A DNA stretch of 64,000 nt from Pontibacter coccineus (GTDB lineage: Bacteria > Bacteroidota > Bacteroidia > Cytophagales > Hymenobacteraceae). Shown piece after piece: positions 1-8,923 of the stretch (position 1 is the first letter of the stretch; every line of letters begins with the position of its first letter). The stretch spans positions 310,001-374,000 of the forward strand of contig NZ_JAUOTN010000005.1 of NCBI RefSeq assembly GCF_030546575.1. The letters are read 5' to 3'. The notes under the pieces were generated by a model. That model had not been told where the DNA came from, ran no database searches, and saw only the letters and a list, made by a program, of their open reading frames with translations. The position numbers and the translations under genes are program-made.

Positions 1-674
1 GCACGCTGCTGGGCTCCTTCCTCTTCACCGGCGACGATGTGTTCAAAAAGATTAAGGTGCTGTCAGGAGGGGAGAAGAGCCGCGTGGCGCTGGCCAAAAC
101 GCTCATCTCGGAGGCCAACTTCCTGATGCTCGACGAACCGACCAACCACCTGGACATGCAGTCTGTCAACATTCTGATACAGGCGCTGGAGCAGTACGAG
201 GGCACGTTCATCATCATCTCGCACGACCGCTATTTTGTGGAGAATGTGGCGACTAAAATTTGGTACATTGAAGACTACCAGCTGAAGGAATATCCCGGCA
301 CTTACCACGAATTTGAGACCTTCCAGGAGAAGCGCGAGAAGGAAACGAAACGCGAAGCCGCTGCGGCGCCAGCTCCCAAAAAAGACGAACCGAAGCCAAA
401 GCGTGACAACAGCGAGTTCAATGCGCTTAACAACCAGCTAAAGCAGGTGAACCGGCAGATAAATGAGCTCGAAAAGCAGGTGCAGCAACTGGAAAAGGAA
501 CTCGCCAAATATGAAACCGAGCTGGCGGATCCGAAGGTATACGGCAACCCCAGCCTACTGCAGGAAACATCCCAGAAGTTTGAATCTGTGCAAAAAGAGT
601 TGGATGCTGTCAACAAGAAGTGGGAGAACCTGATGCTGGAGGCCGAGGAGTTGGAAGAGCAGCTGAGAAGTTAG
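1..674 (+). CDS. ABC-F family ATPase, C-terminal part (gene runs off the left edge)
   Basis: Only the last 224 codons are visible (frame starts at base 3), so the true start lies outside the window. The visible part holds the second ATPase domain: the ABC signature LSGGEKSR (about bases 60-83), Walker B followed by the D-loop, LMLDEPTNHLD (about 123-155), and the switch histidine in SHDRY (about 220). After it come a lysine/proline-rich linker and a coiled-coil tail rich in Glu, Lys and Gln. No membrane segment is present, which fits the ABC-F class of soluble, ribosome-associated ATPases (Uup/EttA/YdiF relatives) rather than a transporter. The coiled-coil tail resembles the Uup C-terminal region. 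Family assignment is firm; the exact subgroup is not. Confidence 0.9.
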   Translation, partial: TLLGSFLFTGDDVFKKIKVLSGGEKSRVALAKTLISEANFLMLDEPTNHLDMQSVNILIQALEQYEGTFIIISHDRYFVENVATKIWYIEDYQLKEYPGTYHEFETFQEKREKETKREAAAAPAPKKDEPKPKRDNSEFNALNNQLKQVNRQINELEKQVQQLEKELAKYETELADPKVYGNPSLLQETSQKFESVQKELDAVNKKWENLMLEAEELEEQLRS

Positions 675-750
675 AAAGGTAAGTACGAGGACAGTATTAG
701 ATTAAAGCATAAAAGAGAGTTGTTATTCTGAAAGAAACCTGGTAGAAATA

Positions 751-807
751 GAGGGCCCTTACCCCCGGGAGGTTCAGCTGATGCAGCTTGCGGGGGTAGG
801 GGCCCTC
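751..807. repeat. G/C-rich inverted repeat
   Basis: Sixteen-base arms (751-766 and 792-807) pair with one mismatch around a loop that contains its own small CAGCTGATGCAGCTTG fold. The right arm, GGGGGTAGGGGCCCTC, recurs nearly unchanged at 33362-33377 and 62594-62614, so this belongs to a dispersed intergenic repeat family. The rest of the 675-1107 gap holds a terminator (928-959) and AT-rich sequence. Confidence 0.6.
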
Positions 808-927
808 TTCATCAAGATACTTTCAGGATGACAAAACAGGGTAAATTAATTCTGTTCTTCTGCTTATAAGTATTAACTGTCAAAATAGAAAGGTCTGATT
901 AGGGCCTTTTGATGTGATTTAAAATTG

Positions 928-959
928 AAGCAGCAAACCACAGGTTTGCTGCTTTTTTT
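928..959 (+). terminator. Rho-independent terminator-like hairpin
   Basis: Arms AAGCAGCAAACC (928-939) and GGTTTGCTGCTT (943-954) are perfectly paired with a 3-base loop and are followed by a run of seven T. It lies about 255 bases after the ABC-F stop and probably ends that transcript. Confidence 0.7.
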
Positions 960-1054
960 GTGCTAAAATACATGTATTTGGTTGATTATCAATGTTAAAA
1001 TAACTTCAATACGCTATACTTTAGTGCAATAAAATGCGTATGTAAAAATTGCAC

Positions 1055-1084
1055 TTTGAGATAAAGCGCCATTTTGCTATTTTG
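1055..1084 (+). promoter_or_regulatory. Bacteroidota-type promoter candidate
   Basis: TTTG at 1055-1058 is followed after 19 bases by TATTTTG at 1078-1084, close to the Bacteroidota consensus TTTG-N19-TAnnTTTG but one T short in the second box. It lies 23 bases before the ATG of the next gene. Confidence 0.4.
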
Positions 1085-1107
1085 TTTCCAATACGCACCA
1101 TATATCT

Positions 1108-1587
1108 ATGAAAACTTCCTTACCGTTGTTATTGCTTTTTTTAAGCAGCGTACTTAATTCCAGCTTTGCGCAGCCGAGCGATGAAATTATTGTACAGAAA
1201 AAAGGCCTGGGATTTGTCTACTATCGCAACGGCAACCAGATCAGTAAAAAACAGCTGTTGCACATTTTGGACCAGCATCCGGAGGCCCGAAAAGAGCTTC
1301 AGAAAGGTCATCGCAATTCATTGCCAGCCTCAGCACTCGCCTTTGCAGGTGGTCTCCTGATTGGCTATCCGATGAGCAGGCAGTTGACCGGTTATCAACC
1401 CAACTGGCTGGTTTCCGGAGCGGGCCTGGTGACATTCAGCATCCCTTTTGCGGGAGCCAAAATGAAACGGGAACACCAGGCTATCTACGTTTACAACGAA
1501 GGATTGCGCTACGCCAAACGGCCAAATACGGATCTTCGCGTTGGCTATGCCTATAGCCAGGCCATGCTGGTCTTCACTTTCTGGTAG
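1108..1587 (+). CDS. Small secreted or membrane protein of unknown function
   Basis: 159 residues. A clear signal peptide (MKTSLPLLLLFLSSVLN, cleavage probably after SFAQ) is followed by a short polar domain, then two hydrophobic stretches near residues 75-90 and 98-115, and a C-terminal region ending in aromatic residues (VFTFW), which hints at outer-membrane or periplasmic location. I do not recognise the family beyond the general pattern of Bacteroidota secreted proteins. It stands alone between a terminator upstream and a kinase gene about 110 bases downstream. The start is supported by the signal peptide and the promoter-like element just upstream. Confidence 0.7.
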   Translation: MKTSLPLLLLFLSSVLNSSFAQPSDEIIVQKKGLGFVYYRNGNQISKKQLLHILDQHPEARKELQKGHRNSLPASALAFAGGLLIGYPMSRQLTGYQPNWLVSGAGLVTFSIPFAGAKMKREHQAIYVYNEGLRYAKRPNTDLRVGYAYSQAMLVFTFW

Positions 1588-1698
1588 TACGCTCATTTTG
1601 CAGGCAAATGGTGCAAGCAGAATAGCCTTAAGTACTGCCTCTGCGTTAACATACCGCCCGGTGCGCCGTATTTACAAATGCGCATATGGCACCTTATC

Positions 1699-2775
1699 AT
1701 GAACCAAACAGACATAATTCATCAAATAGGAGAGCAGAGTTCAAAAGTCCTATTTCAGTACAACCTGGCACTCAATCAATTCGACTATTTATCGCCTGCT
1801 TTTCGTGACATCTGGCAAGTGGAGGAGTCGCAGATGCAGGAGCTTCTGAAGCTGCTGCCCGACTCCCTTATGGAGGAAGACCGTCCTGCAGTGCTGCGCT
1901 GCTGGCAGAAGCTGTTGCATGGAGACCATGTAGACACAACCGTGCGCATTTACCAGGGCGGACAGAAACGCTATATACGCTGCTTAGCCTACCCGATCCT
2001 TGACAGTGCGCAGAAGGTGGTGGCCCTGGCAGGTATGGCGGAGAATGTTTCCAGGCAGCAGGATTTTATTAATTACCTGACCGAGTTCGGACAGCGGAAG
2101 AACAGTGCGCTCGAAATGGTGTCGCATGACCTGCGTGGCCCGCTGGCAGTCGTAAAAAGTGTGGCAGCCCTGCTACGGCAGGATATTTTAGATAATCGGA
2201 AGGAGGAGTTGGAACACTACACTGATATCATTGAAAGAGCCTGCGAGCAATGCACTGACCTGATACTGGACCTGCTGAGCGAAGAGCACCTGCAATCTCC
2301 GGAGGTGTATGTGAACAAGACCCGCGTAGACATCAACGAGCAGATCCGGAATCTGGTAGAGTTTTACCAGAAGGGCCAGATCGTGCAACAGGAGTTTATG
2401 CTGCGGCTGCCGGAAGAGCCCTTGATGGTGGAGCTGGACCAGATAAAATTCTCACAGATAATGAACAACCTGATCTCCAACTCCATCAAGTTCACGCCCG
2501 CAACCGGCACGATCACCATCCGTGCTTATCAGGATGAGGGAGACGCTGTGGTTGAGCACAGCGACAATGGCATCGGTATACCTGCGCACCTGCTTCCCAA
2601 TATTTTTGAGCGGCGGGGCGCTTCCAGAACGGGACTTAATGGAGAAAAGTCACGCGGGCTCGGGCTTTCGATTGTCTATGAATTAGTGAGGCTCCAGGGT
2701 GGGATCATTAACGTGCAGAGTCGGGAGCAGGAGGGCACGCACTTTACAGTCAGGCTGCCCATGTATGGAGCTTAA
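1699..2775 (+). CDS. PAS domain sensor histidine kinase
   Basis: 358 residues from the ATG at 1699 (an in-frame ATG at 1678 would add seven residues; 1699 gives the more typical N-terminus). Residues about 10-120 form a PAS-like sensor domain without membrane segments, so the kinase is probably cytoplasmic. The H-box reads VSHDLRGPL with the phosphorylated His near residue 143; the N-box is NNLISNSIKFTP, G1 DNGIGIP and G2 GLGLSIV, so all catalytic motifs are present. Its stop codon overlaps the stop of the convergent response regulator gene on the other strand within CTTAAG. That neighbour is more clearly coupled to the large kinase at 3160-5430, so the partner of this kinase is unknown. Confidence 0.9.
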   Translation: MNQTDIIHQIGEQSSKVLFQYNLALNQFDYLSPAFRDIWQVEESQMQELLKLLPDSLMEEDRPAVLRCWQKLLHGDHVDTTVRIYQGGQKRYIRCLAYPILDSAQKVVALAGMAENVSRQQDFINYLTEFGQRKNSALEMVSHDLRGPLAVVKSVAALLRQDILDNRKEELEHYTDIIERACEQCTDLILDLLSEEHLQSPEVYVNKTRVDINEQIRNLVEFYQKGQIVQQEFMLRLPEEPLMVELDQIKFSQIMNNLISNSIKFTPATGTITIRAYQDEGDAVVEHSDNGIGIPAHLLPNIFERRGASRTGLNGEKSRGLGLSIVYELVRLQGGIINVQSREQEGTHFTVRLPMYGA

Positions 2776-3170
2776 GCGTGACGGTTGCGCATGTGCGTGA
2801 TAATGGCCAGACTTGCTTCATCGAGCGGTTTGTGCAGAAATCCGCGCACGAGCGGATAGTCCAGAGACTGTTCCTTGTCACTGACAGCAATAGATGAGGT
2901 GAGGATAAAAACATCCAACTTTCCTTTAAGTGCTCCTTCATAGGGGCGCAGGATCTCCAGAAAATCCCAGCCACTTTTAAAAGGCATGTTCAGGTCGAGC
3001 AGGATAACGTCCGGCAGGGGAGCAGGCTCTGTTAAGGGCATGGCAGCCAGCGCATCATCTGCGGAGGTATAGGTGTGTATCTCGGCCGCAAATCCCGCTT
3101 GCTCCAGCACCATGGAAGTAAGATAGACACTGATGTCATCATCATCAATTATGTAAACCTTACTGACCAT
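2772..3170 (-). CDS. Single-domain response regulator (CheY-like)
   Basis: 132 residues that consist only of a receiver domain. The acidic cluster is IDDDD at residues 9-12, the phospho-acceptor is Asp59 in LLDLNMP, the conserved Thr/Ser is in ILTSS and the Lys in HKPLDE. No output domain is present, so it must act by protein-protein contact. The gene starts inside the last codons of the four-PAS kinase (11-base overlap, 3160-3170), a sign of translational coupling, so the two are almost surely a signalling pair. Confidence 0.92.
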   Translation of the reverse strand: MVSKVYIIDDDDISVYLTSMVLEQAGFAAEIHTYTSADDALAAMPLTEPAPLPDVILLDLNMPFKSGWDFLEILRPYEGALKGKLDVFILTSSIAVSDKEQSLDYPLVRGFLHKPLDEASLAIITHMRNRHA

Positions 3171-5430
3171 ACGCTGCGTGCTTAAAATGTAAAGTGAAGG
3201 TGGTACCTAATTCGGGCTTACTGTCTACCTTAATCTCTCCTCCGATAGCGCTCATTTGCATTTTCACCAGGTATAGCCCTATGCCTTTGCCATCAGGCCC
3301 TGCATGAAATCGTTTGTAGAGCTGGAACAAATGTGGCTTCACTGTCTCCAGGTCCATGCCACTGCCATTGTCCTTTACAAGTAGTTGCAGACTGTCTTTT
3401 TCCCTTACGCTATTTAACTCAATAAGTAATTCGCGCTGCGCAGATTTATACTTGATCGCGTTCGAAATCAGGTTGTGCAGGATGCTATAGACGTAGGCGC
3501 GGTTGGCCCAGAGCAGGTCTTCTTGCTTTAGATTCAGCACAATACGGCCATTGATCGGGGTGAGCAAGTGCTGCAGGCTTTGCACCACTTCGGCCGCCAC
3601 GTCACGCAGGCCGACCATTTCGTAAGCTGCCTGCAGGTTTGAGGAACGCACGGCCAGTATTTTGTTCAGGTCACTGATCACATCGTCGAGCCGGCGGGCG
3701 GATGTCTCCAGGTTTTGCAGGCCCTGCATAAAGCGGCTGCTGTTGCTGTCAAGCTTCTGCAGTAAGGTCGAAAGGCCGACCAGGTTGGCAACAGGTGCGC
3801 GCAGATTGTGCGACACGATGTAGTTGAACTGCTGCAGATCCTGGTTCTGGTGGTATAGGTGCTCGGTGGTTTTGAGCAACTGCTCCTGGTCGAGCTTTCG
3901 CTCCGTGATATCGGTGTGGATGTAGACGTGCTTTTCGATCTGGCCCTGCTCGTTGGCAATAGGCGAGATGGTGACATCGGTCCAGATCATCTCACCGTTT
4001 TTCTTGTAGCTGTGCAGTTCCTTCCGCATGGGCACGCCCAATGCCAGCTGCTCCCTTACCCATTCAATCTCACGCCGATCCGTATCGGCAGCGGTCAGGA
4101 TTTCACTGGGGTGCTTACCGGCGACTTCGTCCAGCGTATAGCCGGTCACGTTGCTAAAGGCCTCGTTCACCCATTCTATTTTGTGTTCGCTGTTGGTAAT
4201 GATCACGGCGTTCGTGGTTTTGCTGGCAACTAGCGAGAGCTTGCGCAGTTCTTCCTGAACAGCTACCTGTTCCGTAATATCTACGAACGATACCAGAATG
4301 CCATCAGCAAAGGGGCTCAGCGTAAACCGTAGCATGGCTGCCACATCACTGATTTTCTCATCGAATCGAACACTTTTCCCGGTTTCTGCTACCTCTAAAC
4401 AATTCTGATAAAACCGGGTGTGTACCAGGAAGGGGTATTCCTCCCATATGTTACGATGCATGAGTTCGTCGAGCGGGCGGCCCAGGAAATTAGCCAGCAC
4501 TGTGTTGCCGAAGCTGTAGCGCCATGCCGTATCCAGGGCGAAAAACCCTTCTATCATACCCTCCAGTATGTTGTGCAGCTTTTGTGCCTGGGCTTGTACC
4601 AGCAGGTTAGCTTCTTTTTCGGTTGTTATGTCTTTGGCAATGCACTGTACAGCGAGCACGCGGCCTTCCAGCATCACGGGCAACAATGTGGCTGATAAGT
4701 AGCGCGTTGTGCCATCGCGGTGCCGGATGCGGGTTTCCATAGTGCAGGATTGACCAGCTTTCGCTTTGCTGAAAGCCTCAAATGCTGCTGCATGGCATTC
4801 TGGCAACACAAAATCAGCAAAACTGCTTTCCGGAAAATCCTCGCGTGCATAGCCAGTCAGGGTTGCTACGGCGTCGTTACAGGCTTCTACACGGCCGCTC
4901 TTGCTCAGCGTGAATACAAGATCGGGATTGTTGAAAAAGAGCGCTTCATAATAGGCCCGGCTCTCTTTCTTCTGCTGCATGGCCTCCATTTTAGAGGTGA
5001 TATCGCGGGAGTTGGTGACGATGCCACGTACATGCGGATCATCCAGCATATTGGTGGACACGCAGCTCAGCCAATGCCAGTCGCCATTTTTTGCCTTGAA
5101 GCGAAAAGGTGCAAGGGCTATCTGTTTTGTAAGTCCGGACGTGTGTTTTAAAAGCTCCTCAGCAAGTGTTGGCACATCATCCGGATGGATGAGTTCGAGC
5201 ACATGGGTGCCCAGCAAATCTTTAGGATCATACCCCAACCCGGGGCCAACAGAGTCGGAAACGTATTTGTAGTTGCCCTCCCAGTTGAGCACTGTGATCA
5301 ATTCGGATCCGTGACGTACAATAGAACTATAGAAATCTGGCGTTAGGGCCAGTTCTTCAGACAGCGTAAAATTTACCTTCATAGAGGTGTATTGACTAAA
5401 AACTTCCTGAATGTAATTGTAATTAGGCAA
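3160..5430 (-). CDS. Four-PAS sensor histidine kinase
   Basis: 756 residues with no membrane segments or signal peptide. Four PAS/PAC modules follow one another at roughly residues 30-150, 165-275, 285-395 and 405-515; the first and last carry typical PAC endings (TNSRDITSKME, HTDITERK). A short coiled coil leads to the dimerisation domain with H-box YIVSHNLRAPVANLVG, then N-box HNLISNAIKYK, G1 DNGSGM and G2 GIGLYLV. The SHNLRAPV form is common in Bacteroidota kinases with many PAS units. Ligands cannot be read from the sequence. It is translationally coupled to the receiver protein at 2772-3170, its likely phosphotransfer partner. Confidence 0.92.
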   Translation of the reverse strand: MPNYNYIQEVFSQYTSMKVNFTLSEELALTPDFYSSIVRHGSELITVLNWEGNYKYVSDSVGPGLGYDPKDLLGTHVLELIHPDDVPTLAEELLKHTSGLTKQIALAPFRFKAKNGDWHWLSCVSTNMLDDPHVRGIVTNSRDITSKMEAMQQKKESRAYYEALFFNNPDLVFTLSKSGRVEACNDAVATLTGYAREDFPESSFADFVLPECHAAAFEAFSKAKAGQSCTMETRIRHRDGTTRYLSATLLPVMLEGRVLAVQCIAKDITTEKEANLLVQAQAQKLHNILEGMIEGFFALDTAWRYSFGNTVLANFLGRPLDELMHRNIWEEYPFLVHTRFYQNCLEVAETGKSVRFDEKISDVAAMLRFTLSPFADGILVSFVDITEQVAVQEELRKLSLVASKTTNAVIITNSEHKIEWVNEAFSNVTGYTLDEVAGKHPSEILTAADTDRREIEWVREQLALGVPMRKELHSYKKNGEMIWTDVTISPIANEQGQIEKHVYIHTDITERKLDQEQLLKTTEHLYHQNQDLQQFNYIVSHNLRAPVANLVGLSTLLQKLDSNSSRFMQGLQNLETSARRLDDVISDLNKILAVRSSNLQAAYEMVGLRDVAAEVVQSLQHLLTPINGRIVLNLKQEDLLWANRAYVYSILHNLISNAIKYKSAQRELLIELNSVREKDSLQLLVKDNGSGMDLETVKPHLFQLYKRFHAGPDGKGIGLYLVKMQMSAIGGEIKVDSKPELGTTFTLHFKHAAYGQ

Positions 5431-5642
5431 TATGGGTTCAATTGTTTGGCAAAATATATTAACTTATTTTAAATGTCGAATAATGGCTTTTTAATATCCT
5501 ATAAATGGTTTGAAAGGATATAACTTACTGTTAAAACAACTATTTTGACCGGTGGATATATGAGTTTTATAATTGGATATTTATAATAATTCGATATAAT
5601 TAAATTGCACAGTATTATAAATGCAAAAGCCGGCCTATCGTT

Positions 5643-6005
5643 TTACAGTCCAGCTTTTGTTATGAATGTAGGTGTAACAGATTCTGTTACAGCACGCAAG
5701 GCGTGCACGCGGCTATAACCGTGGTATGGGTCACGGCCAGCCTTGCCCAGGTCATCGGCAGTGGCGTGCATCTTGACCAGTAAATGGGCTGGGTCCATTT
5801 TGCAGCCGTTCTTGCCAATAAGAACCGCCGCTATGCCAGCTGCGTGCTGACCTGCCATACTCGTGCCTACAGGCCAGTAGTAGAAAGCTGCTCCCGGAGC
5901 CTGGTTGCTGCCTGCGTTGAATATATAGTCGAACACATTTACAACGAATTGCTGCGCATAGAGTAGGGGTTTGGGTTGAGTAGGAAGAGTGTGAACAGCC
6001 GGACA
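5643..6005 (-). pseudogene. Remnant of an S8 subtilisin-like protease (C-terminal part)
   Basis: The reading frame encodes about 100 residues with the subtilase nucleophile motif GTSMAGQHAAGIAAVL (GTSMA holds the catalytic Ser) and the usual downstream helix. The frame stays open to about 6005, upstream of which a TGA closes it; no Asp or His motif of the catalytic triad is found on this strand upstream. An ORF start exists only at a GTG (5934-5936), in the middle of the protease core. It is most simply a 5'-truncated gene. A short independent protein is possible but it could not have protease activity. Confidence 0.65.
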
Positions 6006-6237
6006 TCAGACCTCGCAGCGACCGCGACCATCTCTCCCAGCAGTCGTACCTATACCTATACCCATACCTGTTTGGCGAAAGCCGATCTGCTAGAAGCGCG
6101 CGCGAAACTGGGAGATGTAGCCAGGTCTGGCAATCGTTAAATACGCTTCGAAAAATAAATTTAAAAAGATAACAACTTTTTAATATAGTCGAGCGTATAT
6201 ATAGAAAGCTTAGCGAAAGCTCATTTTGTGAAAGTAT

Positions 6238-6276
6238 AAGCGGCTCCGGGGGTGAACGACCGGGGCCGCTTTTTTT
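6238..6276. terminator. GC-rich hairpin with T-run
   Basis: Arms AAGCGGCTCCGG and CCGGGGCCGCTT pair with one mismatch and are followed by seven T on the + strand and preceded by A-rich sequence. It sits just after the end of the minus-strand gene at 6288 and could terminate it. Confidence 0.55.
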
Positions 6277-6287
6277 ATGCATTTCAG

Positions 6288-6695
6288 CTAAGCTTTGAGC
6301 CAGCTGATGGCCGAGGCAGGTGTCGGAAATGTTGCCACATCGTAGGATAATGCACCCGCCTTTCGCGCCGCTTCAATATTTTGCTGGGCACGCGCCTCGT
6401 TTTCCGGGTCAGAAGGTTGCACGCGGGCCACTTTAACCAGCCGCGTCTCAGACAGCATAGCCGCCAGCTCTAGCGTGAGCTGCCGGTTCTCCTCATCATC
6501 AATCTCTATGGCAGTCGTGCGGGCATCGAGCAGCAGCTTGCGCACATCGTAGTTCCGGATCGTCTGCACCATAATCTGCAGACTGTGCCTTATCTCTGAC
6601 ATGTGGTAGCGCTGCAGGTCAGGGTAGCGCACCTGCAGGATGTCGGTGGCCGGGTCGTATTCCAGTAGCAGTATGCTGTTTTGCAAAAGTATCAT
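6288..6695 (-). CDS. STAS-like (SpoIIAA-fold) protein, family member A
   Basis: 135 residues, no signal peptide or membrane segment. The layout is that of SpoIIAA/STAS-like proteins: strand (LEYDPATDILQVRYP), helix, strand (VRKLLLDAR), helix, strand (VKVARVQPSD), helix and a C-terminal PASAISWL motif. Four other genes in this window (6958, 7418, 18251, 61757) show the same plan, including the acidic residue plus Arg or Asp after the second strand and the terminal A-x-x-WL. It is divergent from member B. The function is unknown; the fold suggests protein-protein interaction, but the phosphorylatable Ser of true anti-sigma antagonists is not evident. Confidence 0.75.
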   Translation of the reverse strand: MILLQNSILLLEYDPATDILQVRYPDLQRYHMSEIRHSLQIMVQTIRNYDVRKLLLDARTTAIEIDDEENRQLTLELAAMLSETRLVKVARVQPSDPENEARAQQNIEAARKAGALSYDVATFPTPASAISWLKA

Positions 6696-6957
6696 GATCG
6701 GGGAATCGCTGTAAAGGAGTTTCGGGAATGAAACGGCGCATTAATATACAAAACGGCAGCAGCCCCACCAAGCAAAAATTGAGTAATATCACAAATATAT
6801 ACTAAATGCACTTCTCGGTTTTGATTTTAAAACTGTAAGCCCTTTATTGCAAACCCTAGTCAAAATAGCTGGGTTGAGGCACGGCCGCGGCGTAATCACT
6901 CAAATGATTTTACTGCTACCCGATGTGCCCATCCCTGCTCCCTTAGACCGCATTGCA

Positions 6958-7359
6958 ATGATAATATACAAAAGAGACTATATAAGCATTGCCTATTACA
7001 AGGCGGAACAATTGCTCGAAATTACGTGGCTGGCCTATGCTTCCAGCTCAGCGTACCGAGAGGCAATGCTACAGTACATAGAAGCGCTCCGGAAATACGA
7101 GGTAAAACGCTGGCTGGAGGACCACCGTCAGGCCCGGGTGGTGCGCCTGTCAGACCAGAAGTGGACGAAAGAAGAGTGGGCGCCGCTATTCTTTGAGCAG
7201 GCCAGTCACCTGGAAAAGATAGCCCGTGTCCGGTCAACCGATATTTCAGCCCGAATCAGCTCCGAGAACATGTTCAGGTACCTCGATTATAGCCAGCTCC
7301 AGTATGGTTTGATGGAGTTTGAGTTTTATGGCGAGGCCCGCAACTGGCTACTGGCATGA
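6958..7359 (+). CDS. STAS-like protein, family member B
   Basis: 133 residues from ATG 6958. A longer frame starts at a TTG at 6847, but the ATG gives a length and N-terminus (MIIYKRDYISIAYY) matching the neighbours at 6288 and 7418, so I chose it. Recognisable family elements are the strand LLEITWLAYA, the helix ending in LRKYEVKRWLEDHR, the strand KIARVRSTD and the terminal EARNWLLA. It is followed after 58 bases by member C on the same strand, so the two may be co-transcribed. Function unknown. Confidence 0.72.
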   Translation: MIIYKRDYISIAYYKAEQLLEITWLAYASSSAYREAMLQYIEALRKYEVKRWLEDHRQARVVRLSDQKWTKEEWAPLFFEQASHLEKIARVRSTDISARISSENMFRYLDYSQLQYGLMEFEFYGEARNWLLA

Positions 7360-7417
7360 TACCTGGAACCCCACCTTTGCACTGCCCCTATAAATGCGCC
7401 ATACCTTATAACTCAAG

Positions 7418-7822
7418 ATGATCATCCCCAACAAATTTCTGAAGCTTGACTATAACCCGACATACGATATCCTGTTCGTGGAATGGCCCAATATGCACGA
7501 TTATACCTTGACGGAGGTTACCTACATCATCGACGAAGTGATTGATGCTGTGCGCAGCTACGACATCAAGCGCATCCTGACAGACACACGACAGTCGAAG
7601 GTGACCGTACCCATGGAGGAGTACGCCAAAATCATAAACGAGCTGGCGTTGCAGCTGGCCAAAACGCGGCTGCAAAAGTTTGCCAAGCTGCAAACCTCTG
7701 ATGCTGATCGTGAGACAGTTTCCTCCAATGCCGCCGCGCTGGTGATCGGCTCAATCGCCTACCGTAGCTTTTCAAGCACTGAAGAGGCTGTCACCTGGCT
7801 GACGGCGGGTGAAGGAGTTTGA
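7418..7822 (+). CDS. STAS-like protein, family member C
   Basis: 134 residues. Closest of the five to member A: both have the Y-(D/N)-P-x-x-D-I-L strand at the N-terminus, a helix ending in SYDIKRILTDTRQ, KFAKLQTSD as third strand, and a terminal EEAVTWL. No signal peptide, membrane segment or catalytic motif is visible. It lies 52 bases ahead of the creatininase gene on the same strand and could be in its transcript. The role is unknown. Confidence 0.75.
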   Translation: MIIPNKFLKLDYNPTYDILFVEWPNMHDYTLTEVTYIIDEVIDAVRSYDIKRILTDTRQSKVTVPMEEYAKIINELALQLAKTRLQKFAKLQTSDADRETVSSNAAALVIGSIAYRSFSSTEEAVTWLTAGEGV

Positions 7823-7874
7823 TAATAACTTTCTACCTTTATACCTTCCAAACTTTCTAACTTCCCAAACTCCC

Positions 7875-8642
7875 ATGCGCCCTTACATACTTGCAGAATC
7901 GAACTGGAAAGCTATCAAAGACCAGCAGGTTGAGGTAGCCATATTGCCCTGGGGCGCAACCGAAGCCCATAACTATCACCTGCCATACGGCACTGATAAT
8001 TACGAAGCAGAGGCGGTGGCCGCCGAAGCAGCTCGGTTGGCCTGGGAAGCGGGAGCGAAGGTAACCGTGCTTCCGGTTATCCCATTTGGTGTGAACACCG
8101 GCCAGGCCGACATCACCCTCGATATCAACCTGAACCCCAGCACGCAACTGGCCATCCTGCGCGACATCGTAGAAGTGCTTAACCGCCAAGGTATACACAG
8201 GCTGCTGGTGCTCAACAGCCACGGCGGCAACGATTTTAAACCTATCCTGCGCGAACTCGGCCTGAAGTTTCCGGAGATGTTCCTGCTCACCTGCAACTGG
8301 TTTCTGGCCGCCGACCGTAAAGCCTTTTTCGACAGCCCCGGCGACCACGCCGATGAGATGGAAACCAGCATCATGCAGCACCTGCGTCCCGACCTGGTTT
8401 TGCCGCTAAGCGAAGCAGGGGAGGGCAAAGAGCATAAATCCAAGCTGACAGGTATACGTGAAGGCTGGGCCTGGTCAGAGCGCCTGTGGTCGCAGGTAAG
8501 CGACGACACCGGCATCGGCAGCCCGGCAGCCGCCACTCCCGCTAAAGGCAAAGCCTTCTTTGAAGCCACCACCCGCAACATCGCCCAGCTCTTGCAGGAA
8601 CTAGCAGCTACTGATCCGAAAGACAGGTATAGGAGAGGTTAG
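7875..8642 (+). CDS. Creatininase family amidohydrolase
   Basis: 255 residues from ATG 7875; an upstream in-frame ATG at 7809 would overlap the previous gene and add a non-conserved leader, so 7875 is preferred. Metal-ligand motifs of the family are present: the E-x-H in LPWGATEAHNYHLPYGTD, the NSHGGN loop, and the acidic pair in GDHADEMETS. Members hydrolyse C-N bonds of small cyclic or linear amides in a di-metal site (creatinine amidohydrolase; the mycofactocin maturase MftE is another member). The substrate here is unknown, since no creatinine or mycofactocin genes are near. Its last codons carry the iterated AGGTATAG motif. Confidence 0.88.
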   Translation: MRPYILAESNWKAIKDQQVEVAILPWGATEAHNYHLPYGTDNYEAEAVAAEAARLAWEAGAKVTVLPVIPFGVNTGQADITLDINLNPSTQLAILRDIVEVLNRQGIHRLLVLNSHGGNDFKPILRELGLKFPEMFLLTCNWFLAADRKAFFDSPGDHADEMETSIMQHLRPDLVLPLSEAGEGKEHKSKLTGIREGWAWSERLWSQVSDDTGIGSPAAATPAKGKAFFEATTRNIAQLLQELAATDPKDRYRRG

Positions 8643-8815
8643 GAGCCAGGGAGTTTGAGAATAGGGGGTTAACATGTAGCCACTTTAAGCTACAACGTCA
8701 TTCATTTGTTGGGAGGTTATAGTGTAGCGTCGTGGTGGTGCGGAAAACCGTTTTTGATAGGTATCAGGATGCAATCACCTGCCGGAACAAATCGTCAACT
8801 GAACAAATAGCACCC

Positions 8816-8870
8816 TTCGCCCTCTCTCGCGTCCCGCGAGTGTGAGCTATAGCGCGGACTCTGGCCGCTT
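8816..8870 (+). repeat. Dispersed 55-base repeat, copy 1
   Basis: This segment, with core palindrome CTCGCGTCCCGCGAG, is repeated in reverse orientation at 49425-49481 with only a few mismatches, and a 23-base part of it again at 49356-49378. It lies at the left end of the mini-hairpin array in the 875-base gene-free interval 8643-9517. The interval also holds the array, degenerate tandem repeats and a terminator, and no credible gene. Confidence 0.75.
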
Positions 8871-8923
8871 CTCCAAATGTTCTTTCTATGTGCGTTTCGA
8901 ATTTCCAAATCTATATGCTCTTT

